DNA of 8,962 nt from a halophilic archaeon J07HX64 (GTDB lineage Archaea > Halobacteriota > Halobacteria > Halobacteriales > Haloarculaceae), in the NCBI GenBank assembly GCA_000416085.1, contig KE356579.1, positions 630,850-639,811 on the forward strand, given 5' to 3'. A program made the translations under genes and the position numbers. The notes beneath the pieces are model-generated. The model was given only the letters and a program-made list of their open reading frames with translations. It was not told where the DNA came from and did not search any database. This document shows, one piece after another, positions 6,030 through 8,962 of this stretch. The first letter of the stretch is position 1. The number at the start of each line of letters is the position of its first letter.

Positions 6030-6947
6030 ATGAACGAACACTCCGGCGACAGCCAGACCAGGGAGAGCAGCTCGGAGGCAGTGCCGGACGCTGACGGCGG
6101 GGGAGACGAGAGTACGTCCGGTGATGAGGTCCAGGCGGCAGACGACACGACCGTAGACGAGAGTACGTCCGGCGATGGGGTCCAGGCGGCAGACGACACG
6201 ACCGTCGAGATCGGGCCTGCGGACCTGCTCGACACGCTCGGCGAAGGCGGGACCGCTGTCGACAACCTACCCGGACCCGACGAGGTCGACCCTGGTGACC
6301 GACTCCACGAGCAGGCCGACACGGCGTCGACCGGAGCAGTCGTCGAGACACTCGCGGTTCTCGGCGAGCGGGTGGACACACTCGAGACAGAGCTGCGGGC
6401 CGAGCACGAGCGCGCCGAGGATCTCGAATCGCGGCTCCGTCGCAAGCAGGCGGACTTCCAGAACTACAAGAAACGAAAAAAGGAGGAGATGGCCGAACAG
6501 CGCGAACGCGCGACAGAGGATCTCGTCGAGCGCCTGCTCGACGTGCGCGACAACCTGGTCCGTGCACTCGAAACCGACGCGGATGCCGACATCCGGGGTG
6601 GTATCGAGTCCACACTCGCCCAGTTCGACCGTGAACTCGACCACGAAGGGGTCGACGCGGTCGACCCCGCCCCCGGCGACCCGGTCGACCCCGTCCGTCA
6701 CGAGGTGCTCGCCACCGTTCCCTCGGACGAACCCGAGGACGCGATCGCAGACATCCACCGCCCGGGCTACGAGATGGCCGGCAAACTGCTCCGACCCGCA
6801 CAGGTGACTGTCAGCGACGGACAGGTCGAGTCCGCCGACAACACGACAGACGGGGAGGACTCCGACACCGGGAACACGACCGGAGACGACGGCGAGGGCG
6901 ACGATACCGGGAGCGCGACCAGCGGTGCAGACGGCACAGCCGATTGA
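6030..6947 (+). CDS. grpE: Nucleotide exchange factor GrpE (DnaK co-chaperone)
   Basis: GrpE releases ADP from DnaK in the Hsp70 cycle. The protein has 305 residues, long for GrpE. Residues 1-105 are an acidic, Ser/Thr-rich, probably disordered extension containing a 17-residue tandem duplication (26-42 and 43-59). A coiled coil follows at about 108-160, including RRKQADFQNYKKRKKEEMAE (137-156), the most typical GrpE stretch. The C-terminal beta domain ends with PGYEMAGKLLRPAQVTVSDG (245-264). Beyond it is a further ~40-residue Asp/Gly/Thr-rich tail (265-305) not expected in the core family. The TGA stop (6945-6947) coincides with the first bases of an IS200/IS605-type end, so the C-terminus may have been set by insertion. 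dnaK, the usual haloarchaeal neighbour, does not follow. Confidence 0.94.
   Translation: MNEHSGDSQTRESSSEAVPDADGGGDESTSGDEVQAADDTTVDESTSGDGVQAADDTTVEIGPADLLDTLGEGGTAVDNLPGPDEVDPGDRLHEQADTASTGAVVETLAVLGERVDTLETELRAEHERAEDLESRLRRKQADFQNYKKRKKEEMAEQRERATEDLVERLLDVRDNLVRALETDADADIRGGIESTLAQFDRELDHEGVDAVDPAPGDPVDPVRHEVLATVPSDEPEDAIADIHRPGYEMAGKLLRPAQVTVSDGQVESADNTTDGEDSDTGNTTGDDGEGDDTGSATSGADGTAD
6105..6206 (+). repeat. 51-bp in-frame tandem duplication inside grpE
   Basis: Units at 6105-6155 and 6156-6206 differ at 3 of 51 positions and encode DESTSGDEVQAADDTTV and DESTSGDGVQAADDTTV. Two of the three changes are silent. The near identity shows a recent duplication, or homogenisation, in the disordered N-terminal arm. 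Confidence 0.92.
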
Positions 6948-6953
6948 CCTCCT

Positions 6954-6973
6954 CCAACGACTGAAGTCGTTGG
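6954..6973. repeat. Terminal palindrome of the IS200/IS605-like end
   Basis: CCAACGACT (6954-6962) and AGTCGTTGG (6965-6973) form a 9-bp perfect stem around GA; as a folded strand the loop is likely CTGAAG or TTCAG-like. It starts 7 bp after the grpE stop codon, so in the plus direction it would be the first structure in the grpE 3' UTR. Confidence 0.8.
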
Positions 6974-7120
6974 ATTCCCACGGCACCGCACCGCTTGGTT
7001 GGGAGTTTCAGGTTTGCAGTTCAGTCGGCATGACGGAACTCCTGGCAGGGCCAAGCCGCCGTTCTCCTATCCTCCGACATGGGGGATTCAGAGTTACCGT
7101 GTCGAAATCCACAGCCAGCG

Positions 7121-7143
7121 GTCTGAAGAGGATTTCTTCAGAC
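7121..7143. repeat. Perfect 9-bp hairpin in grpE downstream region
   Basis: GTCTGAAGA (7121-7129) pairs with TCTTCAGAC (7135-7143) around GGATT. CGGTCTGAA occurs at the left of the hairpin and again at 7150-7159, giving a direct repeat beside the palindrome. It could be the other end hairpin of the small element at 6944-7161. Confidence 0.6.
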
Positions 7144-7181
7144 GTAGCGCGGTCTGAATCCCGATAGTATCCGTTTACGAC

Positions 7182-7196
7182 GGCGGCAGAACCGCC
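7182..7196. repeat. Short GC-rich hairpin
   Basis: GGCGG (7182-7186) and CCGCC (7192-7196) form a 5-bp stem with loop CAGAA. It lies between the two mobile-element remnants; no T-run follows. Confidence 0.3.
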
Positions 7197-7261
7197 TCAG
7201 CGCGGGTGCTCATACGTTTTGATTGATAATAAATCCGGGATGGCGCACTCATCTGGATTGG

Positions 7262-7400
7262 TCCTCAGTTGTCGGGTTCATCCACACCTCTGAAGCGGTG
7301 AGCTTTCGCCTTGCTCCCGCTGTAAACACTCGTCTGGACACCCGGTCGTAGTCTCGCCCACGTCCGCAAGGTTGATTCTGCTCGCATCCGGAGTACAGAT
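7262..7400 (-). mobile_element. Second decayed IS200/IS605-like right-end remnant (tentative)
   Basis: On the minus strand this stretch leads to GCTCACCGCTTCAGAGGTGTGG, an imperfect palindrome (arms 7283-7288 and 7297-7302, one mismatch) with the same TTCAG-type loop and the same orientation as the end at 6944. The ~100 bases before it (toward 7400) give open minus-strand frames with no resemblance to the neighbouring genes, compatible with a tnpB 3' tail, but I cannot identify a diagnostic motif. No intact transposase is present. The remnant would abut the start of the exonuclease gene at 7401. The evidence is weaker than for the 6944 element. Confidence 0.35.
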
Positions 7401-8159
7401 GTGCGCGTCGAGAACACGTTCTTGGGGGCAGAACAGGTCGGCGAGCGAACCGAACAGCGGTTGTGGGAGCAAGGGGCCACCCGGTGGGAGGCGTTCGACC
7501 GTAGCTACCGTGGCATCGGGTCGACACGCGCAGAGCGCATCGAGCAGTACATCGACGGTGGACGCGACGCGCTGGCTGACGGTGACGTCGACTTTTTTCA
7601 CGAGCGGTTTCCGACACGCGAGCGCTGGCGACTGTACGAGTCGTTTCGCGAGCGGACCTGCTTTTTCGACATCGAGACAACTGGTCTCGACGCCGATTCC
7701 AGCGTCGTCACGACGGTCACACTCCACCAGAACGGCGAGACACAGACCCTCGTTCGCGGTGACGACCTGACACGGGAGCGCCTCGCGGCGGCGTTCGAAC
7801 CGGCGGCTCTGCTCGTGACGTTCAACGGTGCACGCTTCGATATCCCGTTTCTCCGGTCGGCGTTCGGGCTCGACCTCGACCGGCCACACATCGACCTGAT
7901 GCCGACCTGCCGACGGGCCGGACTCCGGGGCGGTCTGGACACCGTCGAGGACAGACTGGGTGTCGACCGCGCGTTACCCGATATCGGTGGACGCGACGCG
8001 ATCCGACTCTGGCGCAACCACGAGCGCGGGGTCGACGGGGCACTGGAGAAGCTTATCGCGTACAACCGCGAGGATACCGAGAATATGGTTCCGGTGCTCG
8101 AACAGACCATCGACAGACTGGACCGGAAACTCCTGCCGGACGAGACTGTCGACGGCTGA
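7401..8159 (+). CDS. YprB-type RNase H-fold (DEDD) exonuclease-like protein
   Basis: The 252-residue protein belongs to the ribonuclease H-like/YprB family (3'-5' exonuclease fold, substrate unknown). The N-terminal ~55 residues (VGERTEQRLWEQGATRWEAF onward, then STRAERI) resemble a helix-hairpin-helix-type nucleic-acid-binding segment. The catalytic core follows: Exo I FFDIETTG (88-95; Asp90, Glu92), Exo II TFNGARFDIPFL (140-151; Asp147) and Exo III YNREDTENM (221-229; Asp225), so all four expected acidic residues are present. The start is a GTG at 7401; CGGAG lies 8 bases upstream as a Shine-Dalgarno, and the resulting N-terminus (MRVENTFL) fits my recollection of haloarchaeal relatives. 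The overlapping ATG at 7399 is out of frame. The gene converges on thioredoxin, with 4 bp between the stop codons. Confidence 0.88.
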   Translation: MRVENTFLGAEQVGERTEQRLWEQGATRWEAFDRSYRGIGSTRAERIEQYIDGGRDALADGDVDFFHERFPTRERWRLYESFRERTCFFDIETTGLDADSSVVTTVTLHQNGETQTLVRGDDLTRERLAAAFEPAALLVTFNGARFDIPFLRSAFGLDLDRPHIDLMPTCRRAGLRGGLDTVEDRLGVDRALPDIGGRDAIRLWRNHERGVDGALEKLIAYNREDTENMVPVLEQTIDRLDRKLLPDETVDG

Positions 8160-8163
8160 CCCG

Positions 8164-8430
8164 CTACGCGCCGGCTTCTTCCAGTGCCGTCTCGATCTTG
8201 TCGGCCTGCGTGACGCCGATGAACCGCTCGACGACACCCTCGTCGTTCTCGACGACCAGCGTCGGCAGTGAGCGTACCGAGTAGTCGTTTGCGATGTCTT
8301 TCTCTTCGTCGACGTCGATCTTCTCGAACTCGACGTCTTGCCAGTCCTCCTCGACCTCCTTGAGGATCGGGTCCTGTGTCTTGCACGGGCCACACCAGTC
8401 CGCGTAGAAGTCCTTTATTGTGACAGTCAT
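8164..8430 (-). CDS. Thioredoxin-fold protein (short thioredoxin)
   Basis: A cytoplasmic disulfide oxidoreductase of 88 residues, shorter than the usual ~105-110 of thioredoxin. The active site DWCGPC (11-16) lies very near the N-terminus, so the first beta strand and helix of canonical thioredoxin are missing or reduced; short thioredoxins of this kind are common in archaea. The cis-proline loop SLPTLVV (54-60, Pro56) and the final Gly-containing strand (FIGVTQADKI, 70-79) are present, so it should be redox-active. The start ATG at 8428-8430 follows a TATA-like TTATGAAAA at about -29 and has no Shine-Dalgarno. It is convergent with the exonuclease gene and divergent from the Sec61-beta gene. 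Confidence 0.93.
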   Translation of the reverse strand: MTVTIKDFYADWCGPCKTQDPILKEVEEDWQDVEFEKIDVDEEKDIANDYSVRSLPTLVVENDEGVVERFIGVTQADKIETALEEAGA

Positions 8431-8454
8431 GCGCTATAGTTCCTACGCCGCCGG

Positions 8455-8463
8455 TTTTCATAA
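8455..8463 (-). promoter_or_regulatory. Putative thioredoxin promoter (TATA box)
   Basis: On the minus strand TTATGAAAA is centred about 29 bp before the thioredoxin ATG, predicting a start within a few bases of the codon. Confidence 0.5.
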
Positions 8464-8537
8464 GCGTTTTTCTCGTGTGTCCTCCTGCTACAGAACAACA
8501 CACCCCGGACATCTTGCTGTTAGTCTGCGATACGGGC

Positions 8538-8551
8538 CGAAACGTTTAGTA
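8538..8551 (+). promoter_or_regulatory. Putative Sec61-beta promoter (BRE + TATA)
   Basis: CGAAACG (8538-8544), a good archaeal BRE, is followed by TTTAGTA (8545-8551), centred about 27 bp before the ATG at 8575. With no Shine-Dalgarno before the ATG, a leaderless mRNA is likely. Confidence 0.6.
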
Positions 8552-8574
8552 TCGGTGGTGACAGAACCCTATAT

Positions 8575-8739
8575 ATGAGTTCACAGGAGCCCGGTTCCGG
8601 TCTGATGTCGAGTGCTGGCCTCGTCCGGTACTTCGACTCGGAGGACAACAAGGGGCTGAGCATCGACCCAAAGACACTCGTGGCGTTCAGCGTCCTGCTG
8701 GGTTTGTTTGTGCTCTTTCTGAACGCCTTTGGCGCGTGA
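8575..8739 (+). CDS. secG: Preprotein translocase subunit Sec61-beta/SecG
   Basis: A 54-residue protein that is the small third subunit of the archaeal SecYE-beta translocon in the cytoplasmic membrane. It begins [20 protein letters not shown], matching the archaeal Sec61-beta pattern: a flexible Gly/Ser-rich N-terminus, the conserved [17 protein letters not shown] motif (12-24), then IDPKTLV (30-36). A single C-terminal hydrophobic helix ([18 protein letters not shown], about 37-54) acts as a tail anchor. The length is normal for haloarchaea. It is expressed alone from its own promoter, divergent from thioredoxin. A potential hairpin lies 7 bp after the stop codon. Confidence 0.92.
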   Translation: MSSQEPGSGLMSSAGLVRYFDSEDNKGLSIDPKTLVAFSVLLGLFVLFLNAFGA

Positions 8740-8746
8740 CTTTCTC

Positions 8747-8764
8747 CTCGCGCTGATCCGCGAG
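8747..8764 (+). repeat. Hairpin just downstream of Sec61-beta gene
   Basis: CTCGCG (8747-8752) and CGCGAG (8759-8764) form a 6-bp perfect stem around CTGATC, beginning 7 bp after the TGA stop. A TTTCTCC tract lies before rather than after it, so this is not a classical terminator, though it may mark the mRNA 3' end. Confidence 0.4.
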
Positions 8765-8962
8765 AATCCCTCCGTTGGGAGTCCAACCAGCCAACCAACC
8801 CTGTCCTCCCTCGCCCGCACAGAACAACAGCCGTGGTGAGCGTCTCCACCGCTCGTGGGCTGGACCACTGCGGCACCTGATACCGTCGACGTGTGCCCAG
8901 CGGTGTCATCATACGGTGCCACGCTCCTGAAGAGATGTCTCGGGTGGCGAGTCGGTCATCGT
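8765..8962. other. No supportable gene at right edge
   Basis: I see no protein with recognisable motifs here on either strand. A minus-strand frame is open from the edge through the Sec61-beta gene region, and a short ATG frame begins at 8935 on the plus strand (MSRVASRSS) and runs off the edge. Neither has a convincing promoter or ribosome-binding site. No tRNA-like cloverleaf was found. Confidence 0.4.

Larger units (their letters stand above)
6944..7161 (-). mobile_element. IS200/IS605 (IS1341/tnpB-type) right-end remnant or small non-autonomous element
   Basis: Read on the minus strand, the end consists of GGAATCC, the palindrome CCAACGACTTCAGTCGTTGG and then AGGAGGTCAA. This hairpin-plus-tail closely resembles the right ends of haloarchaeal IS1341-type elements, where a TTCAG-loop palindrome precedes a GGAGGATGTCA-like terminus (recalled from the family). 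Upstream on the same strand are broken open frames (one ending CKPETPNQAVRC shortly before the palindrome) that look like a decayed tnpB 3' end with stops and frame changes. A perfect 9-bp hairpin at 7121-7143 lies near the other side and might be the left end. If so, the element is ~215 bp with no intact gene, like the palindrome-associated non-autonomous elements reported in halophilic archaea. The outer boundary near 7161 is a guess. Confidence 0.62.

Noticed and set aside
6028..6801. 257-residue minus-strand ORF opposite grpE
   Set aside because: Its Arg/Pro/Ser-rich composition is typical of a shadow frame in GC-rich DNA; grpE is unmistakable on the other strand.
6954..6973. Simple intrinsic terminator of grpE
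   Set aside because: No T-run follows the stem, and the stem with its flanks matches an IS200/IS605-type end better; it may still affect the grpE 3' end.
7598..8512. 304-residue minus-strand ORF spanning thioredoxin and part of the exonuclease
   Set aside because: It crosses two genes with complete catalytic motifs in other frames and has an Arg/Ser-rich composition without domains.
8581..8922. Minus-strand ORFs opposite the Sec61-beta gene
   Set aside because: The plus-strand Sec61-beta has a recognisable conserved motif, tail-anchor helix and promoter; the minus frames have no motif and extend into unsupported sequence.

Overview
The window reads as haloarchaeal chromosome. GC is high, the encoded proteins are strongly acidic (Asp/Glu-rich with few Lys), and the one secreted protein carries a Tat-type twin-arginine signal followed by a lipobox Cys. 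Several genes have a TATA-like element about 26 bp before the start codon and no Shine-Dalgarno, the usual sign of leaderless archaeal transcripts. No rRNA, tRNA, CRISPR array or intact transposase was seen.

Layout, left to right. (1) 1-361 holds no confident gene; a hydrophobic frame runs off the left edge on the minus strand, followed by a promoter-like stretch with an inverted repeat directly before purK. (2) purK (+, 362-1504) encodes the N5-CAIR synthetase step of purine synthesis and overlaps by 4 bp, tail to tail, a 74-residue HTH-like protein (-). (3) A minus-strand phnD-phnC-phnE operon (5009 down to 1878) encodes a lipoprotein, ATPase and permease of a phosphonate/phosphite-type ABC importer. 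(4) 5010-5316 is intergenic, with the phnD promoter and a 29-bp imperfect tandem repeat. (5) A metallo-beta-lactamase-fold hydrolase (-) is divergent from grpE (+, 6030-6947), whose acidic N-terminus contains a 17-residue internal duplication. (6) 6944-7400 is mobile-element debris: an IS200/IS605 (IS1341/tnpB-type) right-end hairpin abutting, and apparently supplying, the grpE stop codon, other hairpins, and a second weaker right-end-like remnant. (7) A YprB-type RNase H-fold exonuclease (+) converges on a short thioredoxin (-). (8) A 54-residue Sec61-beta/SecG subunit (+) is divergent from thioredoxin. (9) 8740-8962 has no supportable gene.

Functionally this is mostly housekeeping (purine synthesis, DnaK nucleotide exchange, redox, Sec translocation) plus one nutrient-uptake operon. 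The usual partners purE and dnaK are absent beside purK and grpE, and no C-P lyase gene accompanies the transporter. The least ordinary part is the 6944-7400 interval. I see no convincing new multi-gene system; the best leads are the small element fused to the grpE stop codon and the tandem repeat upstream of phnD.
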